Source of the DNA: Fidelibacterota bacterium
GTDB taxonomy: Bacteria; Fidelibacterota; Fidelibacteria; Fidelibacterales; Fidelibacteraceae
Length of the DNA stretch: 13,958 nucleotides
Direction of reading: 5' to 3'
Assembly (NCBI GenBank): GCA_030620575.1
Contig: JAUXEL010000033.1
Span: 1-13,958, forward strand
Every line of letters starts with the position of its first letter. The first letter of the stretch is position 1. This document shows, piece by piece, positions 1 through 5,817 of the stretch. A program made the position numbers and the translations under genes. Under the pieces are notes generated by a model. That model was not told the DNA's origin. It saw only the letters and a program-made list of their open reading frames with translations, and ran no database searches.

Positions 1-1
1 C

Positions 2-238
2 CGGCTCAATCCTCAGACCATTTTAAACGCTACACAGCTTCTTGTAAGCGAAGGTCTTTTAGAAAAACGCCGGGGAAGAGGATACTTCGTCACGATCCCT
101 GCTCAGGAAACGTTAAAGGAATCCGGGGTCATTCACTTTGAAGACGTTGTTGTTCCGGATATGATTAAGCAGGCAAAGATGTTAAATATCGGCAATAGTG
201 AGTTGATCGAATTAATAACGAAAACCTATAATAAATAA
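2..238 (+). CDS. GntR-family (YtrA-type) transcriptional regulator, 3' part
   Basis: Only the last 78 codons are inside the window; the gene begins upstream. The reading frame starting at base 2 is open until TAA at 236-238. The first visible residues (LNPQTILNATQLLVSEGLL) match the recognition helix and following helix of a GntR winged helix, and EKRRGRGYFV is the typical wing. Only about 47 residues follow the wing, too short for the FadR or HutC ligand domains but right for the short helical tail of the YtrA subfamily. YtrA regulators usually repress a downstream ABC-transporter operon, and here two small ORFs and an ABC ATPase/permease pair follow on the same strand. Inference: it controls that operon. 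The effector is unknown; cell-envelope stress or antibiotics would fit what is known of Bacillus YtrA. Confidence 0.85.
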   Translation, partial: RLNPQTILNATQLLVSEGLLEKRRGRGYFVTIPAQETLKESGVIHFEDVVVPDMIKQAKMLNIGNSELIELITKTYNK

Positions 239-263
239 GAACAATTTTAAGAGGAGAAATACC

Positions 264-356
264 ATGTTTAATAAAAGCACATTACTCAGTAGACATTCAC
301 AGTCAAGGATCCACCTGCAGAGCATGTCCATCCGTATAATCAAATCGGTAAGATAA
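264..356 (+). CDS. Small basic peptide 1 (30 aa), paralogue of the next ORF
   Basis: A 30-codon ORF with ATG at 264 preceded by a clear Shine-Dalgarno (GAGGAG at 251-256, 7 nt spacing), starting 25 bases after the regulator's stop. The peptide begins MFNKSTLLSR and ends MSIRIIKSVR. It has six Lys/Arg, two His and no Asp or Glu. Ungapped alignment to the ORF at 399-491 gives 12 of 30 identical residues, including the start MF-K, the pair RH at 10-11 and the block MSIRI-K at 21-27. No signal peptide or cysteine is visible. I do not recognise the family. Its place between a YtrA-type regulator and an ABC transporter suggests a leader, sensor or exported peptide, but this is inference. Retention of length, ribosome site and a shared motif argues for translation. 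Confidence 0.6.
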   Translation: MFNKSTLLSRHSQSRIHLQSMSIRIIKSVR

Positions 357-398
357 GCGAAACGATCAATGATAACATTTGGAAGAAAGGATAAAATC

Positions 399-491
399 AT
401 GTTTAGCAAAAGAAATCTTAGCAAACGCCACGCACGTACAATATCGTATGTCCGAGCCATGTCAATTCGGATTCTGAAACCGGCACAATGA
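399..491 (+). CDS. Small basic peptide 2 (30 aa), paralogue of the preceding ORF
   Basis: A second 30-codon ORF, ATG at 399, with an upstream purine-rich ribosome site (GAAGAAAGG, ending at 390, 8 nt spacing). The peptide begins MFSKRNLSKRH and ends MSIRILKPAQ. It carries eight Lys/Arg and one His and no acidic residue, so it is even more basic than peptide 1. The C-terminal block MSIRI[IL]K is at exactly the same position (21-27) in both peptides, and the first bases of both genes are nearly the same (ATGTTTA.NAAAAG). The 42-base gap separating the two ORFs has no other gene. A tandem duplication is the simplest explanation. Function unknown; possibilities are a cationic antimicrobial or signalling peptide handled by the following ABC transporter, or a translated leader regulating it. 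Confidence 0.6.
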   Translation: MFSKRNLSKRHARTISYVRAMSIRILKPAQ

Positions 492-525
492 TAATGCGAC
501 ACGAAAAAACATCTCCGATCGGGTG

Positions 526-562
526 CCCGCAAATCCGGCAAACTATTCTTTATCCGGGCGGG
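526..562 (+). promoter_or_regulatory. Stem-loop in the leader of the ABC transporter
   Basis: CCCGC at 526-530 pairs with GCGGG at 558-562, and directly inside it CCGG at 535-538 pairs with CCGG at 554-557, leaving an AAAT bulge on the left and a 15-nt loop. An outer CTCC (513-516) can pair with GGAG (570-573), which is the start of the purine-rich stretch GGAGAGAGG. It is not followed by a T run, so it is not an ordinary terminator. It could be an mRNA-stability or attenuation element between the small ORFs and the ATPase gene. The pairing is what I see; the role is inferred. Confidence 0.3.
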
Positions 563-649
563 AATAACAGGAGAGAGGCTGATAAATAATGAGTTTACAT
601 CTTTCAGTTAACTATACAACAAAAATAATACATAAAAAGAGGAATTATA

Positions 650-1489
650 ATGGAACAAGTAATTGATGTCAAGGGGCTTTCAAAAAACTACAAACAAGTC
701 AAAGCTCTAACTGATGTAAGCCTTCAGATACCGCGTGGACGCATCATTGGTCTCATGGGTAAAAACGGGGCAGGAAAATCCACCCTTCTCAAGTGTTTAC
801 TTGGCCTTCTTAAATATGAGGGCTCTATTTCATTTTTCAATAAACCCGTTTTCGAATGGCGGCATGATCTATATAGCCATGTTGCATTTATTCCGGATGT
901 CAGCGGCCTGGATCCCCGCCTGACCGTACAGCAGACTATTGATTTTACGGCAGGTCTAAATCCAACCTGGAATGCCGATAAAGCAAAACGGCTATTCGCA
1001 AAAAGCGAGCTGCCCTGCAATCAGAAAGTCGGCAATCTTTCGAAGGGAATGAAGACAAAACTCTATCTTCTTTTAACCCTGTCAAAAGATGTTGATGTGC
1101 TGCTTTTGGATGAACCCACTTTGGGTCTTGATATTGTTTTTCGTAAAGAATTTTACGATCTGCTTCTCGGTGACTTTTTTGATGAAAGCAAAACCGTTAT
1201 TATTTCAACACACCAAGTTGCTGAAGTGGAAAATATCCTCCAGGATGTTGTGTTTATTGATCAGGGTCACATTAAACTTCATGACTCGGTTGATAATCTC
1301 AAAAACACCTGGAAAATCTATGAAGTTCCGCAGGGACGAGAAGAGGAGTTGCTTGCCTTTAAACCCCGGTCACTTGCACGGTCTTTGGGTATGGTTCGTG
1401 GACTTATTGAGGGAAATCCCTCATTATCGGATGCACGTATTGCGGTACCTGATCTTTCCAATATTTTTGTCGCAATTGTTAATAATTAA
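650..1489 (+). CDS. ABC transporter ATP-binding protein (YtrB/BcrA-like)
   Basis: 279-residue nucleotide-binding subunit that would energise the permease encoded just downstream. Walker A is GKNGAGKST (37-45), the signature is LSKGM (130-134, an LSGGQ variant common in this subfamily), Walker B with catalytic Glu is VDVLLLDEP (148-156), D-loop LGLD (158-161), and the switch His is H188 in ISTHQ. The usual Q-loop glutamine is not obvious; the region reads HVAFIPDVSGL (78-87), as in YtrB/YhcG-like ATPases. After about residue 215 there is a C-terminal extension of about 65 residues. The start is ATG at 650 with GAGG 8 to 9 bases upstream. The stop is 14 bases before the permease start, so the two are co-transcribed. 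Substrate unknown; related systems export or give resistance to cell-wall-active peptides. Confidence 0.93.
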   Translation: MEQVIDVKGLSKNYKQVKALTDVSLQIPRGRIIGLMGKNGAGKSTLLKCLLGLLKYEGSISFFNKPVFEWRHDLYSHVAFIPDVSGLDPRLTVQQTIDFTAGLNPTWNADKAKRLFAKSELPCNQKVGNLSKGMKTKLYLLLTLSKDVDVLLLDEPTLGLDIVFRKEFYDLLLGDFFDESKTVIISTHQVAEVENILQDVVFIDQGHIKLHDSVDNLKNTWKIYEVPQGREEELLAFKPRSLARSLGMVRGLIEGNPSLSDARIAVPDLSNIFVAIVNN

Positions 1490-1503
1490 ACCGGGAGAAT
1501 ACA

Positions 1504-2319
1504 ATGAATCAAATAAAAGCATTATTTAAATCAGAATATCTGAAACAGAAATCTACATATTGGCTTCCGGTTTGGATCATAGCCGGTATTACTGTTTTGT
1601 TGCTACTGGTTGTCCTGGTGGCTGCCATTGTGCGACCTGAAAATATTCAAATCATGGGATTTGATAGTCAACCGGAATATCTGCGTATTGGTACCTATGG
1701 ATTAATGTTTGCCTTTTCTACGATATTTGCTATGTTTTTGGCTTTGATGGCTCAAGGCAGCTTAAATAAAGAAAAACAATTGGGTTCGGAACTCTTTTTC
1801 CGTTGCCAACCCGTGAGCGTATGGTATGTTACCGGTACAAAATATATTATGCATGTATATGCTAATTCAATATTGTTACTGGGGCTTGGGGTTATATTTG
1901 CCATAGTGATTTCCTTCACCAATCTGTTTTTCGGTATGGGGTTTTATCTCGGTGAAGCTCTGTTCGGTGTTCTTCTCGGTTGGATCACTTACCTTAAAGC
2001 CGCCATGATATTCGGTAGTTTGCTTTTCTTTTTCTCGGCGATATTCAAGAGTAACGCTTTTATGAAAGGTGCTGCAACACTAGGTATTTTAGAGGGTGTC
2101 TTCGCAATTATTGAATCGATCTTTCGCCATCAGATTAACCTGCCAAATGTTTTCGCAACACTTGCTGCTATAATGGGTCCTATTAATCTGGAAAACATAG
2201 AGGAAATTAACATGGGTGTTGTACTGGGTGATTATCGTGTTTTTTTCGGTCTGCTTTTTGCCTCTGCCTGTTATGCTGCCGCTACCATTATATACTCATA
2301 CCACGCGAAGGAGGCTTAA
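1504..2319 (+). CDS. ABC-2-type transporter permease
   Basis: 271-residue integral membrane protein. A basic N-terminus (MNQIKALFKSEYLKQKSTYW) precedes a long first membrane helix at about 20-43 (WLPVWIIAGITVLLLLVVLV); further hydrophobic segments lie around 63-87, 115-140, 145-180 (probably two helices) and 235-262, so about six membrane spans, typical of the ABC-2 class. The residues KEKQLGSELFFRCQPVS (95-111) resemble the conserved cytoplasmic loop of these permeases, where ABC-2 proteins read E...G....L...PVS and contact the ATPase. A GGGAG ribosome site lies 6 bases before the ATG. It follows the ATPase gene after 14 bases and is the last gene before the terminator at 2371. It presumably forms a homodimer with two ATPase copies. 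Substrate not predictable. Confidence 0.88.
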   Translation: MNQIKALFKSEYLKQKSTYWLPVWIIAGITVLLLLVVLVAAIVRPENIQIMGFDSQPEYLRIGTYGLMFAFSTIFAMFLALMAQGSLNKEKQLGSELFFRCQPVSVWYVTGTKYIMHVYANSILLLGLGVIFAIVISFTNLFFGMGFYLGEALFGVLLGWITYLKAAMIFGSLLFFFSAIFKSNAFMKGAATLGILEGVFAIIESIFRHQINLPNVFATLAAIMGPINLENIEEINMGVVLGDYRVFFGLLFASACYAAATIIYSYHAKEA

Positions 2320-2370
2320 TCCCTGTTTTTAGCAGTGATAATATTATTGTCTGTTTTTTGTAAAATAATT

Positions 2371-2425
2371 GGAGAGATCTCGTTTCCCATCGGACGCACA
2401 TCCATAGCGAAGGTCTCTCCTTTTT
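2371..2425 (+). terminator. Rho-independent terminator of the ABC operon
   Basis: GGAGAGATCT (2371-2380) pairs with AGGTCTCTCC (2411-2420), a 10-bp stem with one G.U pair and a 30-nt loop, followed at once by TTTTT (2421-2425). It begins 51 bases after the permease stop and before the biotin ligase gene. The large loop is unusual. Confidence 0.6.
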
Positions 2426-2498
2426 ATATTGGTAACACATTTAATGTAAAATGTGATTTTTGTATTTTATTTATTTTGTAAGCACTGTATTTTTAATC

Positions 2499-3248
2499 AT
2501 GGATACTCCGCACAAAATAATTGGCAAACATATTTACCATGTTGAGGGAATCGGGTCCACCAATACTGAGTTGTTGACAAATGCGCAGCGTTATGAACAT
2601 GGTGATGTTCTTTGTGCGCGCCAGCAACACGCCGGCCGGGGGCGCTATCGGCGTAACTGGGAATCTCAGGATGGCGGCCTGTATATGGGCGTACTTCTGA
2701 AAAATGTCGCAAAGGCGGAATCTGTTCTTCCTTTTGTTATCTTATCAGCTTTGGCGGTAGTTCGTTCTCTTCAATCTTTTATTCCTCAAGGTCTTGCTAT
2801 TAAATGGCCCAATGATGTGTATGTTGATAAGCGTAAGATCTGTGGGATTTTGGCAGAATCAAATATCCGGGATGTGGAAGTACATGCCGTTATCGGTATT
2901 GGAGTGAATGTCAATAATTCTGTTATTGATTTAAAACAACTTCGGAATCCTGCTGTTGCTGTTAAAGATATTGTTGGGCACAGGGTAAAACTTTCAGAGA
3001 TCCTCTCCGCGATAATTGACCATCTTGATATTTTTTATCAGGATTTTGCCGCCGGCAATTTTTCCGATTATTTGCCGGAACTTAACAAGCTGCTCTACGC
3101 AAAGAACCAAGCGCTTGATCTCAATGTAAATGGAAAAGTAAAACGGGTTACTCCACTGGCTTTTATGGAAGATGCCCGCCTGCATTGTCTGGAAAACGGC
3201 AAGGAAACGGATATCTTTCTCGGTGAATTCGTTGGTAGTGAACGGTGA
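2499..3248 (+). CDS. birA: Biotin--[acetyl-CoA-carboxylase] ligase, monofunctional
   Basis: Attaches biotin to the carrier-domain lysine of acetyl-CoA carboxylase (and other biotin enzymes) through biotinyl-AMP. Visible motifs, numbered from the ATG at 2499 (249 residues): GSTN (19-22), the biotinyl-AMP loop GRGRYRRNW (46-54), KWPND (102-106), KRKICGILAE with the active-site lysine (111-120), and VIGIGVNVN (131-139); a short C-terminal beta domain follows (about 205-245). There is no N-terminal helix-turn-helix, so it is not expected to act as a repressor. The frame stays open upstream to a TTG at 2460, but the added residues are hydrophobic and not family-like, so I prefer ATG 2499, although no strong ribosome site is visible. 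In the loop the usual GRGRxGRxW has Arg in place of the third Gly. The final codons and the stop lie inside a heptamer repeat. Confidence 0.93.
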   Translation: MDTPHKIIGKHIYHVEGIGSTNTELLTNAQRYEHGDVLCARQQHAGRGRYRRNWESQDGGLYMGVLLKNVAKAESVLPFVILSALAVVRSLQSFIPQGLAIKWPNDVYVDKRKICGILAESNIRDVEVHAVIGIGVNVNNSVIDLKQLRNPAVAVKDIVGHRVKLSEILSAIIDHLDIFYQDFAAGNFSDYLPELNKLLYAKNQALDLNVNGKVKRVTPLAFMEDARLHCLENGKETDIFLGEFVGSER

Positions 3249-3297
3249 ACGGTGAACAGTGAACAGTGAACAGTGAACAGTGAACAGTGAACAGTAA
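3235..3297 (+). repeat. Heptamer array, NNNGTRA x9, overlapping the birA stop
   Basis: Nine successive 7-bp units, each ending GTGA (the last GTAA): GTGA occurs at 3238, 3245, 3252, 3259, 3266, 3273, 3280 and 3287, and GTAA at 3294. The main unit is ACAGTGA, with ACGGTGA at the left end. The birA stop TGA (3246-3248) is one member of the series, so the last residues G-S-E-R of the enzyme are repeat-encoded. On the opposite strand the array gives spurious ORFs reading FTVHCSLFTVHCS. Confidence 0.95.
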
Positions 3298-3397
3298 AAA
3301 TTTGAATTAAATAAGATAGATTCAATCCTTTTCTTTTTCATTCTCTCGCCCCCACTCCGTAAGATTTATGTTAATCAATTTTTAAATATATATTTTC

Positions 3398-3426
3398 TTG
3401 ATTCTCGCGTGCGTCTATCATATATT
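3398..3426 (+). promoter_or_regulatory. Putative promoter of the Fic-like gene
   Basis: TTGATT (3398-3403) and TATATT (3421-3426) are separated by exactly 17 bases. The predicted start would fall near 3433, only about 8 bases before the ATG at 3441, and no Shine-Dalgarno is visible there, so the mRNA would be nearly leaderless. Sequence match only. Confidence 0.4.
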
Positions 3427-3440
3427 CTTTTGGGTATATT

Positions 3441-4316
3441 ATGGATACATACATTAATCTAAAACAATTAGATGAAAAAACACTTTCGACAATGATCGTT
3501 CACTGTGGACAGATTGAACGGTTTCGCGGTAACTGGGATATTTTACACCCAAGCGGACTTGTACCGGATACAGATGTTTTACATAAAAATGCGGGGTGGG
3601 CGCCCGGCATGGATTCTGAAAATCGAGATGCACAGATCGCGCGCGGCGCGCTTGAATTGCTTCAAAATCTGCAAGCACATCCGGAAACTTTTGCCATGAC
3701 CAACGCTACGCTAAAACAGCACCATCAACAGCTCTTAAAATACAGTCAGCGCGATGCAGAGCACCGCGGGCGTTACCGAACGAGCCTTGATGAGAATATG
3801 CAAGAGCTGTTTAAAACAACCAAAGGTCTGCTACAAAGCCCGGATCGACATATTCTGATAACTATCGCATTTTTCCGTGCCACTTTTATCAAAATCATGC
3901 CTTTTATGGCTGCAAATGCACAACTTGTTAATATCATGTCATATCTGTTGCTGTTACAAAATGGTTATGCTTTTGTTTCACAATTTCCCTTGATCGCCGC
4001 TCTGAGCGACCCACCCGAAACTGCAAGCAAAAACCCCATTTGTTTATTGCCGGAAATGCTGGCAGAGTTAACCCGAATATATAAGCATACCGGCAAAATA
4101 CCCACAAATAGCATTTATATTAATCCGCGGCGCCAATCACTCATAATTTGTATTCGCGACTATGCACCGCTAAAAATCTCTGATATTATGACGCACTTTC
4201 CGAACGATAGTCGAAACACTATTAAAAAGGATTTGTTGTTTTTAAGAGAGAATTCGTTGATTGGTATAACCGGTAAAGGCCGGGGAATGGTTTATCTGGT
4301 AACGGGTAACGGGTAA
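3441..4316 (+). CDS. Fic-family/winged-helix protein with degenerate active site
   Basis: 291 residues. The order matches Fic proteins with a C-terminal winged helix: an N-terminal helix with QIERFRGNWDIL (24-35), a middle helical part TLKQHHQQLLKYSQRDAEHRG (90-110, close to the L...H..LL..S..D..HRGxYR stretch of that family), the Fic core FFRATFIKIMPFMAANAQ (144-161) followed by LLLLQNGYAFV, and a C-terminal winged helix (about 243-286, ISDIMTHF..DSRNTIKKDL, wing GKGRGMVYLV). Active Fic enzymes transfer AMP or other phosphate-containing groups using HPFx[DE]GNGR; here the loop is M153-P-F-M-A-A-N-A-Q161, lacking catalytic His, acidic and Arg residues. The inhibitory motif [ST]xxxE[GN] is also not clear. 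Inference: it is a catalytically dead relative acting as a DNA-binding regulator. Its last residues V-T-G-N-G and the stop come from a heptamer repeat. Confidence 0.7.
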   Translation: MDTYINLKQLDEKTLSTMIVHCGQIERFRGNWDILHPSGLVPDTDVLHKNAGWAPGMDSENRDAQIARGALELLQNLQAHPETFAMTNATLKQHHQQLLKYSQRDAEHRGRYRTSLDENMQELFKTTKGLLQSPDRHILITIAFFRATFIKIMPFMAANAQLVNIMSYLLLLQNGYAFVSQFPLIAALSDPPETASKNPICLLPEMLAELTRIYKHTGKIPTNSIYINPRRQSLIICIRDYAPLKISDIMTHFPNDSRNTIKKDLLFLRENSLIGITGKGRGMVYLVTGNG

Positions 4317-4323
4317 TGAGTGA
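4296..4323 (+). repeat. Heptamer array, NNNGTRA x4, carrying the Fic-like stop codon
   Basis: Units CTGGTAA, CGGGTAA, CGGGTAA and TGAGTGA follow one another at 7-bp spacing. The stop codon TAA (4314-4316) is the TRA of the third unit. Two more units, CTGGTAA CTGGTGA, lie at 4399-4412 after a hairpin-forming insert. Confidence 0.85.
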
Positions 4324-4325
4324 CT

Positions 4326-4391
4326 AGCGAAGAAAGAAAAAAGCGAGGAGAAATGGTAATCCGTTTATCCCGAGTTAATTGGGACTTCGCT
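4326..4391 (+). repeat. REP-like imperfect hairpin between heptamer blocks
   Basis: AGCGAAG (4326-4332) is the exact reverse complement of CTTCGCT (4385-4391). Inside, TCCCGAGTTAATTGGGA (4368-4384) forms its own near-palindrome and resembles the centre of the hairpin at 4462-4506 (TCCCGACTTAAGTTGGGA). The structure is flanked on both sides by NNNGTRA heptamers. Confidence 0.5.
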
Positions 4392-4398
4392 GGACAGG

Positions 4399-4412
4399 CT
4401 GGTAACTGGTGA
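4399..4412 (+). repeat. Two further NNNGTRA heptamers
   Basis: CTGGTAA (4399-4405) and CTGGTGA (4406-4412) repeat the unit found at 4296-4302. They lie on the far side of the hairpin at 4326-4391 in the same orientation. Confidence 0.7.
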
Positions 4413-4461
4413 AAGAATAAGAAAAGAAAACATCCAAAAAATTAAAAACACTAAAACTGTC

Positions 4462-4506
4462 ATCTCGACCGAAGTCCCGACTTAAGTTGGGACGTAGCGG
4501 AGAGAT
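4462..4506 (+). repeat. REP-like palindromic element
   Basis: A nested hairpin: ATCTC (4462-4466) with GAGAT (4502-4506), CCG (4469-4471) with CGG (4498-4500), and GTCCCGACTT (4474-4483) with AAGTTGGGAC (4484-4493; one G.T mismatch able to wobble in RNA). The arrangement of short pairing blocks looks like a dispersed intergenic palindrome rather than a terminator, as no T run follows closely. A diverged relative is at 4326-4391. Confidence 0.6.
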
Positions 4507-4595
4507 CTCATTTAACAAGAAAACATTTCCAATATTGTGACATATATTTAAATAATGGATTTCTCAGAAAGACCTAAATTCTTGATACCTCTCTT

Positions 4596-4626
4596 CCGGC
4601 CTTTCTCTGTCTGGCCGGTCGTTTTT
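4596..4626 (+). terminator. Rho-independent terminator-like hairpin
   Basis: CCGGCC (4596-4601) pairs perfectly with GGCCGG (4613-4618) around an 11-nt loop and is followed by TCG and TTTTT (4622-4626). It lies 280 bases after the Fic-like stop, the nearest gene upstream on this strand, so it could end that transcript. Confidence 0.5.
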
Positions 4627-4743
4627 ATGTTTCGGAAGAATCAGCTGGTTATCTTCTAATAATTGGATGCCGGATTTTTTAATTAAATGATTGCCAATTT
4701 AAATTTTTTACTGCGCGAATATATTCATTGGTTGTCATAGTCG

Positions 4744-4808
4744 GGGCGAACCTATGTGTTCGCCCGATTGGGGCTGTTTGCCCAATTGGAGCTGTTTGCC
4801 CAATTGGG
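4744..4808 (+). repeat. Hairpin plus 18-bp tandem repeat
   Basis: GGGCGAAC (4744-4751) pairs exactly with GTTCGCCC (4758-4765) around a 6-nt loop. The right arm runs into GATTGGG and then two 18-bp units, GCTGTTTGCCCAATTGGA (4773-4790) and GCTGTTTGCCCAATTGGG (4791-4808); the first part (GTGTTCGCCCGATTGGG, 4756-4772) looks like a diverged third unit. Each unit contains the palindrome CCAATTGG. No ORF crosses it in a convincing way. Confidence 0.7.
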
Positions 4809-5047
4809 GTTGTGATAGAATGTTTGTCGTTTATAAAAACCGGGGCAGACATACAAGTTTGTCTTTACAATTGATGATATGGATGAATACGAAAAGATAA
4901 AATTTTGATTGTTTAATTACGGGAATGGGTGTGAAATGATGATCGAGATCACACAATTTTACGTGGGAATAATAACCGTGAATTGCCAATAATATATTGC
5001 CGGGTGTGGTGTGGAAACGTGCCATGGTCCGTCTTTAGTGAATTTAT

Positions 5048-5683
5048 TCATCTCGGTAAAACATAAAAATACACCACTATAAAATGGCAAATACTGCCCA
5101 GCAAAACAAAAATATGAAAAATGGCGTGATTAAATTTTATTTTTTTAATGCGGTATATAAGCGCACCAACCGTATATGATATTCCTCCCGCAAAAAGCAA
5201 GAGTACACCTTTTATCGTTAAATTATTAATTAATGGTTTTAGGGCAAAAACGATGATCCAGCCCATTAATACATACATTATAGTCAAAATCAAATCATAT
5301 TTCCCGGTAAAGAAAAATTTTATAATTATCCCGGCTAAAGCCAGGCCCCAGGAAATACCGAAAATCACCCAGCCTGTTATGCCGTGTAAAGAAACAAGAG
5401 TAAGGGGAGTGTAGCTTCCTGCAATAAGAATATAAATAGCGGTGTGGTCAAAGACCTGTAGTTTTTTTCTTAACGTTGGTGTTTTCGCGCTGTGGTAAAG
5501 AGTAGAAGCGGTATATAATAAAATTAGGCTTGCCCCAAAAACACTAAAAGTAACAATGTGCCAGACATCTCCGTGCAAACTTGCATGCGTAACCAAAAAT
5601 ACTAAAGCAACAATGCTTAAAATGACGCCAATAGCGTGAGAAATGATATTAAAATTTTCTTCGCCCCGTGAATAATGTCCCAT
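5048..5683 (-). CDS. trhA: Hemolysin III / PAQR-family membrane protein
   Basis: 211 residues with about seven membrane helices. The N-terminus MGHYSRGEENFNIISHAIG matches the EE.xN..SH..G opening of hemolysin III (YqfA/TrhA) proteins. Other family marks are STLYHS (60-65), the DHTAIYILIAGSYTP segment following FxxFDH, and the C-terminal H-x3-H-x-F...H pattern (NHAIFHIFVLLGSICH), the presumed metal-binding histidines shared with eukaryotic PAQR receptors. It acts in the inner membrane; in E. coli the homologue has been linked to membrane energetics, and the historic name 'hemolysin' should not be read as a proven toxin. A ribosome site GAAAGGTG (complement of 5693-5700) lies 9 bases before the ATG. 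It follows alaS on the same strand after about 100 bases and converges on the Fic-like gene. Confidence 0.9.
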   Translation of the reverse strand: MGHYSRGEENFNIISHAIGVILSIVALVFLVTHASLHGDVWHIVTFSVFGASLILLYTASTLYHSAKTPTLRKKLQVFDHTAIYILIAGSYTPLTLVSLHGITGWVIFGISWGLALAGIIIKFFFTGKYDLILTIMYVLMGWIIVFALKPLINNLTIKGVLLLFAGGISYTVGALIYRIKKIKFNHAIFHIFVLLGSICHFIVVYFYVLPR

Positions 5684-5779
5684 CCTTTTCTACACCTTTC
5701 ATTTAATTAGTTCGTGTTTACATTTTTCAAAGACGATTAACGACTTGGCAAATGAAACATCGTGTTTTTTTGTTTTCCG

Positions 5780-5817
5780 CGTATTATGATAAAATAGTTT
5801 GAATATTTTCTAATACG
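5780..5817 (-). other. Inverted repeat over the alaS stop codon
   Basis: On the minus strand CGTATTA and TAATACG form a perfect 7-bp stem enclosing a second imperfect stem (GAAAATA with TATTTTATC) and a small loop. The stop TAA of alaS is part of the right arm. Downstream on that strand are A runs, not T runs, so it is not a classical terminator; it might shield the mRNA 3' end. Confidence 0.3.

Larger units (their letters stand above)
4317..5047. other. 731-bp spacer without a convincing gene
   Basis: This region between the convergent Fic-like gene and hemolysin III-family gene holds the repeats and terminator listed separately. From 4627 to 4740 it is AT-rich with nothing I can identify. 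From 4830 to 5040 there is a 64-codon minus-strand ORF (4831-5025) with no recognisable domain or credible ribosome site; an inverted repeat GTGTGA / TCACAC at about 4930-4954 lies inside it. I regard the stretch as non-coding. Confidence 0.6.

Noticed and set aside
212..541. 109-codon minus-strand ORF with hydrophobic C-terminal half
   Set aside because: It is antisense to the two small plus-strand ORFs and the end of the regulator gene; no ribosome site and no recognisable domain. The repeated IR-DM motif in it is simply the complement of the MSIRI block.
589..666. 25-codon plus-strand ORF after GGAGAGAGG, overlapping the ATPase start
   Set aside because: Basic and with a possible ribosome site, but the spacing is long, it is not similar to the two peptides, and it overlaps the ATPase gene. 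Kept only as a possible leader in the findings.
3238..3297. CRISPR array
   Set aside because: The repeats are 7 bp with no spacers; they are a simple tandem array. No cas gene is in the window.
2994..3341. 115-codon and 76-codon minus-strand ORFs with FTVHCSLFTVHCS repeats
   Set aside because: Produced by the heptamer array and the antisense of birA; a frequent annotation artefact of such repeats.
4930..4954. GTGTGA...TCACAC inverted repeat as a second CRP-type site
   Set aside because: The spacer between the half-sites is 14 bases instead of 6 or so, and no gene start is suitably placed nearby.
4831..5025. 64-codon minus-strand ORF
   Set aside because: No recognised domain, no clear ribosome site, and located in repeat-rich spacer DNA.
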